Shown: positions 19,070 to 26,910 of the stretch, in pieces
Position numbering within the stretch: position 1 is the first letter of the stretch
Layout: each line of letters begins with the position of its first letter
Origin: Mycolicibacter sinensis
GTDB taxonomy: Bacteria; Actinomycetota; Actinomycetes; Mycobacteriales; Mycobacteriaceae
DNA: 64,000 nucleotides
Reading direction: 5' to 3'
Assembly (NCBI RefSeq): GCF_001667945.1
Contig: NZ_LZJK01000039.1
Coordinates: forward strand, 1 to 64,000
Notes under the pieces: generated by a model
Told to the model about the DNA's origin: nothing
What the model saw: the letters and a program-made list of their open reading frames with translations, nothing else
Databases searched by the model: none
Translations under genes and position numbers: made by a program

Positions 19070-19981
19070 ATGGTCGTGCGTCTCGGAATCGCCATCGTCA
19101 CGGCGTGTTTGACACTGCCGGGGTGCACCCGGACCACCCCCGGCTCGCTGGTATCGACAACGGCCGAATCGGGCCATACCGCCCCGGGGTGGTCTTCGCG
19201 CGGCTCCGAGCCGCGCAGGCTGCCGTTCAGCGGCCTCGGGAGGCCGAATGGCGTGGCGGTGGACTCCGCCGGCAACGTCTACGTCACGGACGCCGCCGAA
19301 CGCAAGGTGGTGAAGCTGGAGGCCGGCTCGGCCAAACAGACGGAGCTGCCGTTCACCGGGCTGGGGAATCTGACCGGGCTGGCCGTGGATGCCGCCGGGA
19401 ATGTTTACGTCACCTCCTTCAGCTCCGGGCCCGATCCCGTCGGGACGGTGGTGAAGCTGGCGGCCGGATCCGCCGAACAGACCGAGTTGCCGTTCACCGA
19501 CCTCATCGACCCGCGTGGGGTGGCAGTCGACGGTGTGGGCAGCGTCTATGTCGCCGACCGACGCAAGCACGCGGTGGTGAAGCTGGAAGCCGGGGCCACA
19601 CACCAGACCGTGCTGCCCTTCACTGGACTCGAATTCGCCTCAGGTGTCGCCGTAGACGTGGCGGGCAACGTCTACGCCACCGACACCGGGACCTACGACA
19701 ACCGGGTGGTGAAACTGGCCGCCGGATCCGGCGAGCAGACCGTGCTTCCGTTCACCGGCCTCAGCCAGCCCTACGGCATTGCGGTGAACACCGCCGGCGA
19801 CGTCTACATCACTGACGCCAACAACCGCCAAGTGCTACGGCTGCTGGTCGGGTCTGACCGTCCGACCATGCTGCCGTTCGGCGCGCTCGCCGACCCAGAG
19901 GGCGTAGCAACCGACTTATCCGGAAACGTTTATGTCGTGGATTCCGAACGCCAACAGGTGCTCAAGCTCCCTACGGGGTAG
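19070..19981 (+). CDS. NHL-repeat beta-propeller lipoprotein
   Basis: A 303-residue exported lipoprotein. A signal peptide (MVVRLGIAIVTACLTLPGC) ends in lipobox LPGC with Cys at about residue 19. After a Ser/Thr-rich linker come six NHL repeats of about 41 residues with the pattern LPFxGLxxPxGVAVDxxGNVYVTD, filling the rest as one six-bladed propeller. The repeats look like the extracytoplasmic sensor of the kinase PknD, but no kinase or membrane helix is attached. The frame extends upstream to 18935, but the ATG at 19070 gives a perfect signal peptide. It is divergent from mazE9. A role in ligand or polymer binding outside the membrane is inferred. Confidence 0.85.
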   Translation: MVVRLGIAIVTACLTLPGCTRTTPGSLVSTTAESGHTAPGWSSRGSEPRRLPFSGLGRPNGVAVDSAGNVYVTDAAERKVVKLEAGSAKQTELPFTGLGNLTGLAVDAAGNVYVTSFSSGPDPVGTVVKLAAGSAEQTELPFTDLIDPRGVAVDGVGSVYVADRRKHAVVKLEAGATHQTVLPFTGLEFASGVAVDVAGNVYATDTGTYDNRVVKLAAGSGEQTVLPFTGLSQPYGIAVNTAGDVYITDANNRQVLRLLVGSDRPTMLPFGALADPEGVATDLSGNVYVVDSERQQVLKLPTG

Positions 19982-19998
19982 CGACATCATGCCGTTCC

Positions 19999-20772
19999 TC
20001 AGCGTCCTTGCCAGCGCGGCGGGCGTTTCTCCCGCCAGGCCTGCAGTCCTTCCGCGACGTCTTCGGTGGCACCGGCCACTTTGCGCATGGTCTCGCCGAA
20101 TCGCACCGATTCGATCCAGCCCATATCCGTGCTGCGCCACGCCACCTCTTTGGTGGCCCGTTGGGCCAGGGGAGCGGCCTTGGTCAGGGTGTGAGCCCAG
20201 TCCCGGGCGGCCTCCTGCAGCCCCGGCGGCTCGACCAGCTTCCACACCAGCCCGATCTCGAAGGCGCGCTGTGCGGTGATCGGTTCGCCGGTGAGCAGCA
20301 GCTCCATCGCGTTGGCCCAGCCGACCCGCTGCGGCAGCCGGATCGCGCCGACGATGGTGGGCACCCCGATCGACACCTCCGGGAAGCGAAACACCGCCTC
20401 GGTGCTGGCGATCACGAAGTCGCAGAACAACAATCCGGTCAGCCCGTAGCCGATGCATGGGCCGTGCACGGCGGCGATGGTCGGTTTGAACAGCTCCAGG
20501 CCGGATTCGAACGAGTTGATGGTGGGCTTCTCCCAGAACGTGCCGGCGAACGTACCGACGGCCCCTTGCGAATCGGTCAGGTCGGCTCCGGCGCGGAACA
20601 CCTCCCCGTTGGCGGTGAGGATGCCCACCCAGGCGGCCTCGTCGGCGCGGAATCGCTCCCAGGCAGCGTTGAGGTCGTTGCGCAACGGGCCGTTGATGGC
20701 GTTGCGGGCTTCGGGACGGTTCAGCGTGATGGTGGCGACGTGGTCGTCCAGCTCATAGGTGACCAGGCTCAT
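19999..20772 (-). CDS. Enoyl-CoA hydratase/isomerase family protein (crotonase fold)
   Basis: A 257-residue crotonase. The oxyanion-hole block FRAGADL and the GPCIGYG turn are clear, and Glu132 (RFPEVSIG) sits at the position of catalytic Glu164 of rat enoyl-CoA hydratase. At the position of Glu144 this protein has Thr112 (GYGLTGLLFCD), so ordinary hydratase chemistry is doubtful and another crotonase reaction is possible. The frame is open far upstream, but the ATG at 20772 has GAGGAGG in front and gives the standard N-terminus (MSLVTYELDDHVATITLNRP). It stands alone, 17 bases from the convergent NHL lipoprotein gene. Confidence 0.88.
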   Translation of the reverse strand: MSLVTYELDDHVATITLNRPEARNAINGPLRNDLNAAWERFRADEAAWVGILTANGEVFRAGADLTDSQGAVGTFAGTFWEKPTINSFESGLELFKPTIAAVHGPCIGYGLTGLLFCDFVIASTEAVFRFPEVSIGVPTIVGAIRLPQRVGWANAMELLLTGEPITAQRAFEIGLVWKLVEPPGLQEAARDWAHTLTKAAPLAQRATKEVAWRSTDMGWIESVRFGETMRKVAGATEDVAEGLQAWREKRPPRWQGR

Positions 20773-20844
20773 GGCACCACTCCTCCTCATCGCTGGCGGT
20801 CTGCATCGTCGTGGCGCGACCCATGACCGCACCGTACCGTCACA

Positions 20845-21222
20845 GTGGTGCGGTGGATCGTCGACGCGATGAATGTGATCGGTTCCCGGCCGGACGGCTG
20901 GTGGAAGGATCGCCACGCGGCCATGGTCGGGTTGACGTTGCAGCTCGAACGTTGGGCGGCCGCCGACGACCGGAACGTCACGGTGGTGTTCGAGAGGCCA
21001 CCGTCTCCGCCGATCAGCTCGACCGTCGTGCAGATCACCGCGGCGCCGAGGGCCGGCGCCGACTCCGCCGACGATGAGATCGTCCGGTTGGTGCGAAGCG
21101 ACCGGAAGCCACACCAGATCACGGTCGTGACATCGGATATCACGCTGGCTGAGCGGGTCACCGATGCCGGCGCGGCCACCTGCCCGGCGGCGCGCTTCCG
21201 CAGCATGGTTGAGGGCCGGTGA
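20845..21222 (+). CDS. NYN-domain (YacP/PIN-like) predicted ribonuclease
   Basis: A 125-residue protein opening with the NYN acidic site IVDAMNVIGSRPDGWW, then VVFERP, DSADDEIVRLVRS and VVTSDITLAERV. The Asp residues of DAMN, SADDE and TSD form the Mg-binding nuclease site of the NYN/PIN superfamily. It starts with GTG and ends GTGA, overlapping the AraC-type regulator that follows by four bases. Family members act in RNA processing; the target here is unknown. Confidence 0.75.
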   Translation: MVRWIVDAMNVIGSRPDGWWKDRHAAMVGLTLQLERWAAADDRNVTVVFERPPSPPISSTVVQITAAPRAGADSADDEIVRLVRSDRKPHQITVVTSDITLAERVTDAGAATCPAARFRSMVEGR

Positions 21223-22085
21223 CGGGCCCGCAGCTGTATCGGCCCCGACCACCGCTGGCCGAACACATCGCCTACTTCGGGTACTGGGACGGCCGGAGCG
21301 CTGATGCCCACCGGAGTCGAGCACTACCACGAGGTGCGGCCACCATCGTCATCGATGTCGGTGGCTGTCCGCAGCTGGATTTCTACGATGCCGATGGCCG
21401 CACCCGGATGGATGTTCCGCCGGTGTTCATCGCCGGCGCCGGCACCGATTCCTATGTCACCGGCGTCGCGGCCGCGCAGACGGTCATGACCGTCCATTTT
21501 CGGCCGGCGGGCGCGCTGCCGTTCCTGGAAGTCCCCTTGGGCGAGTTGACGAATTCCTGTGTCGGGCTTGAAGATCTGTGGGGCCGCGAAGCGACATCAC
21601 TTCGCGAGCGCTTGATCGACGCGCCGTGCGCGGCATCTCGCATCGCACTGGTGGAAGCGTTCTTGTTGGCTCGCATGAGCTGTGACGCCTTTCCCCGGCA
21701 CCCCGATGTGACAACGGTATTGGCTGCTGTCGAGCGCAACCCGTCCATGCGGGTCTCGGACGCTGCGGTGTTCACCGGACTCTCGCCGAAGCGGCTCAGC
21801 GCCCTATTCCGGGCGCAGGTGGGCCTGCCACCTAAGTCCTACGTGCGGGTCCGACGCCTGCAGGCCGCACTGAGACGGCTCGACAGCGGCGGCACGCGCG
21901 GTGCGGCGATCGCGACCGATCTGGGGTACTTCGACCAGGCCCATTTCGTGCGTGATTTCCGGGCCTTCGCCGCGACGACGCCGACCCAATACCTGCAACG
22001 CCGCTCACCGATGCCCGGCCATGTCGACTTGACCGAGGTGGGCGGCCGAAATTTACAAGCCAACCGGCCTCGGCATCCACAATGA
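21219..22085 (+). CDS. AraC-family transcriptional regulator
   Basis: A 288-residue regulator. The N-terminal half (about 1-150) is a sensor domain of the DUF6597 type; the C-terminal half carries two helix-turn-helix motifs, VSDAAVFTGLSPKRLSALFRAQ and GAAIATDLGYFDQAHFVRDFR, with the AraC signature ending FAATTPTQYLQ. The GTG start overlaps the NYN gene stop, which implies cotranscription. The target is unknown; the methyltransferase gene begins seven bases after its stop and could be in the same operon. Confidence 0.88.
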   Translation: MTGPQLYRPRPPLAEHIAYFGYWDGRSADAHRSRALPRGAATIVIDVGGCPQLDFYDADGRTRMDVPPVFIAGAGTDSYVTGVAAAQTVMTVHFRPAGALPFLEVPLGELTNSCVGLEDLWGREATSLRERLIDAPCAASRIALVEAFLLARMSCDAFPRHPDVTTVLAAVERNPSMRVSDAAVFTGLSPKRLSALFRAQVGLPPKSYVRVRRLQAALRRLDSGGTRGAAIATDLGYFDQAHFVRDFRAFAATTPTQYLQRRSPMPGHVDLTEVGGRNLQANRPRHPQ

Positions 22086-22092
22086 TCGGGGC

Positions 22093-22962
22093 ATGTACCG
22101 CACCCGAGGCGCAGTGGCGAACACGGGGATTCTGGTCGCCGCGATCCGCGCCCAGGAATCCGCCCGCGCCGACGCGCTGTTCAGCGACCCGTTCGCAGCC
22201 AAATTGGCGGGGGAGGCGGGCCGTGCGATGCTCGCCGGGGCCGTCGCGGCGGCCGGTGATCAGTCGACCTGGCAGATCGTGGTCCGCACCCGGTTCTGGG
22301 ACGAGGCCCTGCTGCGCAGCGGGATAAGACAGGTTGTCATCCTGGCCGCGGGCATGGATGCCCGGGCATATCGGCTGTCCTGGCCGGAGCGCACCACCGT
22401 CTTCGAGGTGGATCAACCGGCGGTGATGGCGGCCAAAGCGGATCTGCTGGCCGAAGACCAGCCACGGTGCCGCCGCGTGCCGATCGGTATCGACCTGGCC
22501 GACGATTGGCCCAACGCTCTGCAGGCGGCGGGGTTCGATGCCACCGCACCGAGCGTCTGGCTCATCGAGGGCCTGTTGCAGTACCTCGACGACGACGCGG
22601 TACACCTCTTGTTCGATCGCGTCGATGCGTTGTCGGCACCGGGCTCGGCACTGTTGTACGACGTTGTCGGCAAGACGCTGTTGGAAGCGCCGTCCATGGC
22701 GCCGCTGCTGCAGTCCATGGCCCGGCAGGGCTCACCGTGGCTTTTCGGCTCGGATACACCCGGCGAGCTGGCCGAGCGCCTGGGCTGGTCGGCTGTCGTG
22801 ACCGACGTGTCCGAACCGGCTATTCGCTGGGATCGGTGGCAGGCGCCGGCGGCCGAAAGCGACGGATCCGACGCGCCGCGCGGCTACTTCGTCGAAGCGG
22901 CGCTGGCGCCAGCGCGGCGGCCGGCGAATACACAGTCGGCGATCGACAGCCCGCTGACGTAG
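22093..22962 (+). CDS. Putative S-adenosylmethionine-dependent methyltransferase (TIGR00027 family)
   Basis: A 289-residue member of the mycobacterium-expanded leucine-carboxyl-methyltransferase-like group. It has the usual opening MYRTRGAVANTGILVAAIRAQES, the SAM-binding block VVILAAGMDARAYRLSWP, the acidic strand VFEVDQPAVMAAKADLL and the VWLIEGLLQYLDDDAV block. Substrates of this family are mostly unknown. The last 79 bases overlap the convergent flavoprotein gene, an unusually long tail overlap, but both reading frames look intact and in family register to their ends. Confidence 0.88.
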   Translation: MYRTRGAVANTGILVAAIRAQESARADALFSDPFAAKLAGEAGRAMLAGAVAAAGDQSTWQIVVRTRFWDEALLRSGIRQVVILAAGMDARAYRLSWPERTTVFEVDQPAVMAAKADLLAEDQPRCRRVPIGIDLADDWPNALQAAGFDATAPSVWLIEGLLQYLDDDAVHLLFDRVDALSAPGSALLYDVVGKTLLEAPSMAPLLQSMARQGSPWLFGSDTPGELAERLGWSAVVTDVSEPAIRWDRWQAPAAESDGSDAPRGYFVEAALAPARRPANTQSAIDSPLT

Positions 22963-24473
22963 GACCGTGACGCGATCCCGATGGCGGTGCGGCCGGCGCT
23001 GTAGAGCCCGGGGATCGGGGCGCCGTCGGCGTCGAGCACCGCACCGGTGTCCTCGGCGACCCGCACCCCGCCCAGCGTCAGCATCGGGGTGGGCAGCAAC
23101 ACATTCGGCCGCACCGAGATGTCCAGCAGGGTGAACGGGGCCTTGTCGATCCGACGCCGGAATTCGGCCGGCTTTCCGACCGGGTCCTCGGTACCGGCGT
23201 CGATGGCGTCGTTGTGCGCGGCGACGGTGGCTTCTAGCCCCTCGGGGTCGATGCCGGCGGCTCGGGCCACCTCCGCCAAGGTTTTACCGCGCGCCGCGCC
23301 GGTCAGCATCAGCGCGGCGGACTGGGCGCGCTGGAACCACAGCGTCTGGGTGAGAAGTTGCCGCCGGGCCTCCGACATGAGTGCGGCGTCGGCCAGGATC
23401 CAGCCTTTACTGCCATGGTTTTTCACCAACGCCTGGCCGAGGGCCGCGCCATAGCGGGTCTCGTCGATCACCCGGCTGCCCTTCTCGTCGACGACGATCG
23501 AGGAGATGAACGCGCTCGGCGGGGTGATGAACCGCCACGCCGAGACGTTGTCCATCCGGTCGGTCACCGCGCCGGCGCTCTGCGCCAACGCGATACCGCT
23601 GCCGTCGTCGCCGCTGGTGCCCAGCGGCAGGCCGCCGTTGAACTCCGGTGCAAAGCGCTTGCGCCATTCGGTGTTGGCGATGAAGCCGCCGGCGCAGATG
23701 ATCACCCCGCGGCGTGCGGTGATCTCGATGGGCCGGGCGTACCGGCGCTCCAGCTTCCTCAACAGGCGGTCCATCGCCGCGCGCAGTGGCGGGTAGTAGA
23801 CGCCCGGCTTCGAGGAGATCGCGGCCAGCAGGGCGTAGCGCCGCTGGACGCGCCGCGGCGCCTGGCCCATCGTCAGCGCGCGCACCCCGATCACCCGCCC
23901 CGACGAGTCCTGCAGCAGTTCGGTGACGCATGTGTGCGGGCGAAAGTCCACGCCGAGTCTGCACGCCGATGCGGCCAGCGGTGCGTAGATCTTCTTGCCG
24001 GAAGTGCCTTTCCCGTAGGCCCGGTGGCCGCGCTGCACCGGCGGAGTCTGGGCCCGGAACGCCCCGGCGTTCTCGCTGCCGGAGTGATACAGGTAGTAGC
24101 GGTTGTTCGGAAACGATGTCTTGTAGGGACACAGGCCCGGGTTGAACGGCACCCCGTGGTGTTGCAGCCAGTCGATCATCTCCGGGCTGGTGTCGACGAA
24201 GCGCTGCAGCGTTTCCGGGCTGACCGCGTCCCCGACTTCCAGGCGCAGGTAGTCCAGCATCTGCTCGGCGGTGTCGGTGACGCCGGCAGCTTTCTGAACC
24301 GCGGTCCCGCCTCCGGCGTAGATGATGCCCCCCGAGATCGCGGTGGCGCCGCCGCCGTTGGCGCGGTCGACGGCGATGACGTCGGCGCCGTGTTCGCGGG
24401 CGGTGATCGCCGCGGAGGTGCCGGCTGCACCGAACCCGACCACGACGACGTCGGTTGTCATACTGGTGGTCAC
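22884..24473 (-). CDS. FAD-dependent oxidoreductase, fumarate reductase/ketosteroid dehydrogenase family
   Basis: A 529-residue flavoprotein. The N-terminal Rossmann motif VVVVGFGAAGTSAAITARE binds FAD. Further family signatures are the substrate-domain loop GGGATAISGGIIYAGGGT, the NTEWRKRFAPEFN region and the C-terminal FAD-contact IPGLYSAGRTAIGIASRSYVSG. Relatives include 3-ketosteroid-delta1-dehydrogenases and soluble fumarate reductases; the sequence alone does not decide. The start is the GTG at 24473 behind GAGGGGAT, or the ATG at 24461. It overlaps the convergent methyltransferase by 79 bases. Confidence 0.85.
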   Translation of the reverse strand: MTTSMTTDVVVVGFGAAGTSAAITAREHGADVIAVDRANGGGATAISGGIIYAGGGTAVQKAAGVTDTAEQMLDYLRLEVGDAVSPETLQRFVDTSPEMIDWLQHHGVPFNPGLCPYKTSFPNNRYYLYHSGSENAGAFRAQTPPVQRGHRAYGKGTSGKKIYAPLAASACRLGVDFRPHTCVTELLQDSSGRVIGVRALTMGQAPRRVQRRYALLAAISSKPGVYYPPLRAAMDRLLRKLERRYARPIEITARRGVIICAGGFIANTEWRKRFAPEFNGGLPLGTSGDDGSGIALAQSAGAVTDRMDNVSAWRFITPPSAFISSIVVDEKGSRVIDETRYGAALGQALVKNHGSKGWILADAALMSEARRQLLTQTLWFQRAQSAALMLTGAARGKTLAEVARAAGIDPEGLEATVAAHNDAIDAGTEDPVGKPAEFRRRIDKAPFTLLDISVRPNVLLPTPMLTLGGVRVAEDTGAVLDADGAPIPGLYSAGRTAIGIASRSYVSGLSIADCVFAGRRAGASAASTK

Positions 24474-24653
24474 GCGCTATCCCCTCGACGCACTGAGCTG
24501 ATCGGCCCCCAATGTAACAGTCGATAGTCCTCTCACGAACGAGATGACCAGCGTTGATGATCCGCAAAGCCGCCGGAAACGAAACACGTTCTAGTTGACT
24601 CGGGGCGGTCCAGGCTGCCGCCTTGCACGGATTGCGCCCGGTTACCGGCCAAG

Positions 24654-25499
24654 ATGAACGGCATGGCTGCCCGGTTACTTCGGTTCATCGTCACCCTGGT
24701 CTGCGTTCTCGCCACCGCAGCAACGCCGGCCGTCGCGGCACCGGGACCGGACCCGGCTGCGCTGGCCGCCGATCTGGTCGCCGCCGACCAGGCGCTGCGC
24801 AACCCGTCGGCACCGGAACCGGTGCTGGCGGCCGCGGCCCGTCGCCAACAGATCGCTTACCGCACCCTCGGCGCGCACCCGGAGTGGGACGCGATCGCCC
24901 GCCCGCAGATCCCGCCCGCACTGCTGGCCGTCTACGACCGCAATATCGACGCCCGCCGCCAACTCATGGCGCTCACCGAGCCCAAAGCCACCATGCCGCC
25001 GTGGCGGGTGGTGCCGCCGGTGCCGGCGAACGAACTGCTGGACTGCTACCGGGCGGCCGAGGCGGCCACCGGGGTGCCGTGGAACTATCTGGCGGCAATC
25101 AACTTCGTCGAGACCGGCTTCGGGCGCATCAACGGTGTCAGCGACGACGCCGCGCAGGGACCGATGCAGTTCCTGCCGTCGACCTTCGCCGCCTACGGTA
25201 ACGGCGGAGACATCCACTCACCCCGCGATGCCATCATGGCGGCGGGACGGCTATTGGCGGCCAACGGTTTTGCCACCAACCGCGATAAGGCCATCTGGGG
25301 CTACAACCATTCCGACCACTACGTACGCGCCGTCAACGACTACGCCGCGGTCATCGGGGGAGACCCGGCCGGATTCGCAAGCTACTACCGGTGGGACACC
25401 TACTACCGCACCACCGCCGGAGATCTGCTGCTGCCGATCGGCTATGTGTCCTCGACCCGGATTCCGGTCGAGGAGTATCTCGCCGCGCACCCCCAGTGA
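24654..25499 (+). CDS. Secreted lytic transglycosylase
   Basis: A 281-residue exported enzyme. The signal peptide (about 1-28, LLRFIVTLVCVLATAATPAVA) is followed by a helical linker and an SLT/MltB-like domain. The catalytic Glu is in NYLAAINFVETGFGRI, followed by the AAQGPMQFLPSTFAAYG block that lines the glycan groove and by DAIMAAGRLLAANG. It would cleave peptidoglycan strands to 1,6-anhydro ends during wall remodelling. The start ATG is at 24654, with a second Met at residue 4. It converges on the S4-domain gene, with a weak hairpin at the junction. Confidence 0.85.
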   Translation: MNGMAARLLRFIVTLVCVLATAATPAVAAPGPDPAALAADLVAADQALRNPSAPEPVLAAAARRQQIAYRTLGAHPEWDAIARPQIPPALLAVYDRNIDARRQLMALTEPKATMPPWRVVPPVPANELLDCYRAAEAATGVPWNYLAAINFVETGFGRINGVSDDAAQGPMQFLPSTFAAYGNGGDIHSPRDAIMAAGRLLAANGFATNRDKAIWGYNHSDHYVRAVNDYAAVIGGDPAGFASYYRWDTYYRTTAGDLLLPIGYVSSTRIPVEEYLAAHPQ

Positions 25500-25506
25500 G
25501 CGCGGC

Positions 25507-25872
25507 TCAGCGCTGCTGGGCCCGCCACTTGTCCAGCACCCGCCGGTCCCGTTTGGTCGGCCGCCCGGCACCCCGGTCCCGCGCGGCAACCGGAGCCGCG
25601 GAAACCGGTGGGGGCGGGGGCGTCCGGTCCAGGTAACACGTCACCGCGTCGGCCGCACCGACTCGCTTCTGAATCACGCGCAGCACCTCGACAGTCCGGG
25701 TGCGTTCACCCACCCGAGCGCACACGACGTCACCGGGCGAGACCGGGGTGGCCGGCTTGGCCGGCCGGTCGTTGACGCGCACATGCCCGCCGCGACAGGC
25801 CGCGGCGGCGTCCGGCCGGGTTTTGGTGATCCGGACCGCCCACAACCACCGATCCACCCGGGCCGATTCCAT
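25507..25872 (-). CDS. S4-domain RNA-binding protein (Hsp15-like)
   Basis: A 121-residue protein. The S4 domain fills the first 60 residues (ARVDRWLWAVRITKTRPDAAAACRGG..VRVNDRPAKPATPVSPGDVV), followed by a basic, Pro-rich tail. In E. coli Hsp15 binds stalled 50S subunits carrying peptidyl-tRNA; a similar ribosome-rescue role is inferred. It lies downstream of the FKBP lipoprotein gene on the same strand with an 11-base gap, so the two may share a transcript. Confidence 0.85.
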   Translation of the reverse strand: MESARVDRWLWAVRITKTRPDAAAACRGGHVRVNDRPAKPATPVSPGDVVCARVGERTRTVEVLRVIQKRVGAADAVTCYLDRTPPPPPVSAAPVAARDRGAGRPTKRDRRVLDKWRAQQR

Positions 25873-25883
25873 GCGGCTGCGGC

Positions 25884-26501
25884 TCAGCGCGCCTTGAGGA
25901 TCTTGATCGCGAAGACCAGCGTGTCGCCGGGCAGAATACCGGCGGCGGGTTGGCCCTCGGGGTAGCCGTCGTCGGGAATCATCGCCACCGCCACCGTCGA
26001 CCCGACCTTCTGGCCGGCGATCGCCTTCTGGAAGCCCGGCACCACGCGGTCGAGGCCGAACTCCACCGGCTCGCCCCGCTCATAGCTGCTGTCGAACACC
26101 GATCCGTCGCGGCCGTTGACGCCCATGTAGCAGACCGTCACGTTCGCGCTTTCGGCGACGACGGGCCCGTCGCCGGCCTTGAGGGTCTGGACCTGGGTCT
26201 GCGTCACCTTGAACGGCGCTTCGACGGCGACCCGCGGTGCGGCGGTGTCGGTGGATCCGGTCACCGCAACGCTGCCGCTCGCTCCGGGCAGCGTCCAGTC
26301 GGCCGCGCCGCCGTCGGCCGGCGGGGCCGAGGGGCAGGCCGACGGTGTCTGGTTGGTCGGCGGCACGAACAGATCCGTGACCGAGGAGGTGCGTTCCGAC
26401 GAGGTGTTGTTGTCGGAGCCGCCGCAGGCGGTCAGCGTCATGCCCAGGCAGAGGGCACCGGCAGCGAACGCGACGAAATAGGGTGCACGAAAGGAAGTCA
26501 C
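25884..26501 (-). CDS. FKBP-type peptidyl-prolyl isomerase lipoprotein
   Basis: A 205-residue exported protein. An N-terminal hydrophobic segment ends in lipobox LTAC, then a Ser/Thr/Pro-rich spacer and a FKBP domain with VTVCYMGVNGRDGSVFDSSY, VVPGFQKAIAGQKVGSTVAVAM, PDDGYPEGQ and LVFAIKILK. It would isomerise prolyl bonds in proteins outside the membrane. The frame continues upstream to 26795, but GTG at 26501 (or 26510) gives the right signal peptide. Upstream and divergent is the toxin-antitoxin pair, with only about 20-65 bases for both promoters. Confidence 0.85.
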   Translation of the reverse strand: MTSFRAPYFVAFAAGALCLGMTLTACGGSDNNTSSERTSSVTDLFVPPTNQTPSACPSAPPADGGAADWTLPGASGSVAVTGSTDTAAPRVAVEAPFKVTQTQVQTLKAGDGPVVAESANVTVCYMGVNGRDGSVFDSSYERGEPVEFGLDRVVPGFQKAIAGQKVGSTVAVAMIPDDGYPEGQPAAGILPGDTLVFAIKILKAR

Positions 26502-26565
26502 CTGCGCCACGCTACAGCTCCTGGTATCGGGCGCCGATCGGGTTACCAGGTTCGCGGCAGACCTG

Positions 26566-26910
26566 GTGGACAGTGCCGCCGCCGAAGGCGCTCGGCAAAG
26601 CAGGTCGGCCAAACAGCAGCTCGACCACTGGGCGCGGGTCGGGCGAGCGGTCTCGGCGCACCAGACCGCGGCGCGACGTCGGATCGAGGCGGCCCTGGCC
26701 GGCCAACTGGACCCCGGTGCGTTGACCGGCGAAGAAGGCGTGGTGTTCAACGCGGAGATCTCCGCGGCGATCGAGGAGAGCTTGGCGCACACCAACTACG
26801 GCGACATCCTCGCCGAGCGCGGCGTCACGACCGTCGCCCTCGATGACGACGGTCGAATCGTCGAATACCGGCCCGACGGCACCTCAGTGGTCGTGGAGGC
26901 GTTCCACTGA
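26566..26910 (+). CDS. ParD-like antitoxin of a zeta-type toxin pair
   Basis: 114 residues from the first ordinary start codon (GTG). The body (SRSAKQQLDHWARVGRAVS .. IEESLAHTNYGDILAERG .. RIVEYRPDG) matches the ParD-like antitoxins found beside zeta-like toxins in mycobacteria. The frame is open further upstream, and residues read from 26521 (..DRVTRFAADLVDSAAAEG) look like the missing DNA-binding strand, yet no ATG, GTG or TTG exists there; only CTG at 26521. Translation may therefore start at CTG, or the protein may be N-terminally short. Its TGA overlaps the presumed toxin start by four bases. Confidence 0.72.
   Translation: MDSAAAEGARQSRSAKQQLDHWARVGRAVSAHQTAARRRIEAALAGQLDPGALTGEEGVVFNAEISAAIEESLAHTNYGDILAERGVTTVALDDDGRIVEYRPDGTSVVVEAFH

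Noticed and set aside
25497-25509. Hairpin between the transglycosylase and S4-domain genes
   Set aside because: Only 5-bp arms (TGAGC/GCTCA); not strong enough to call a terminator.
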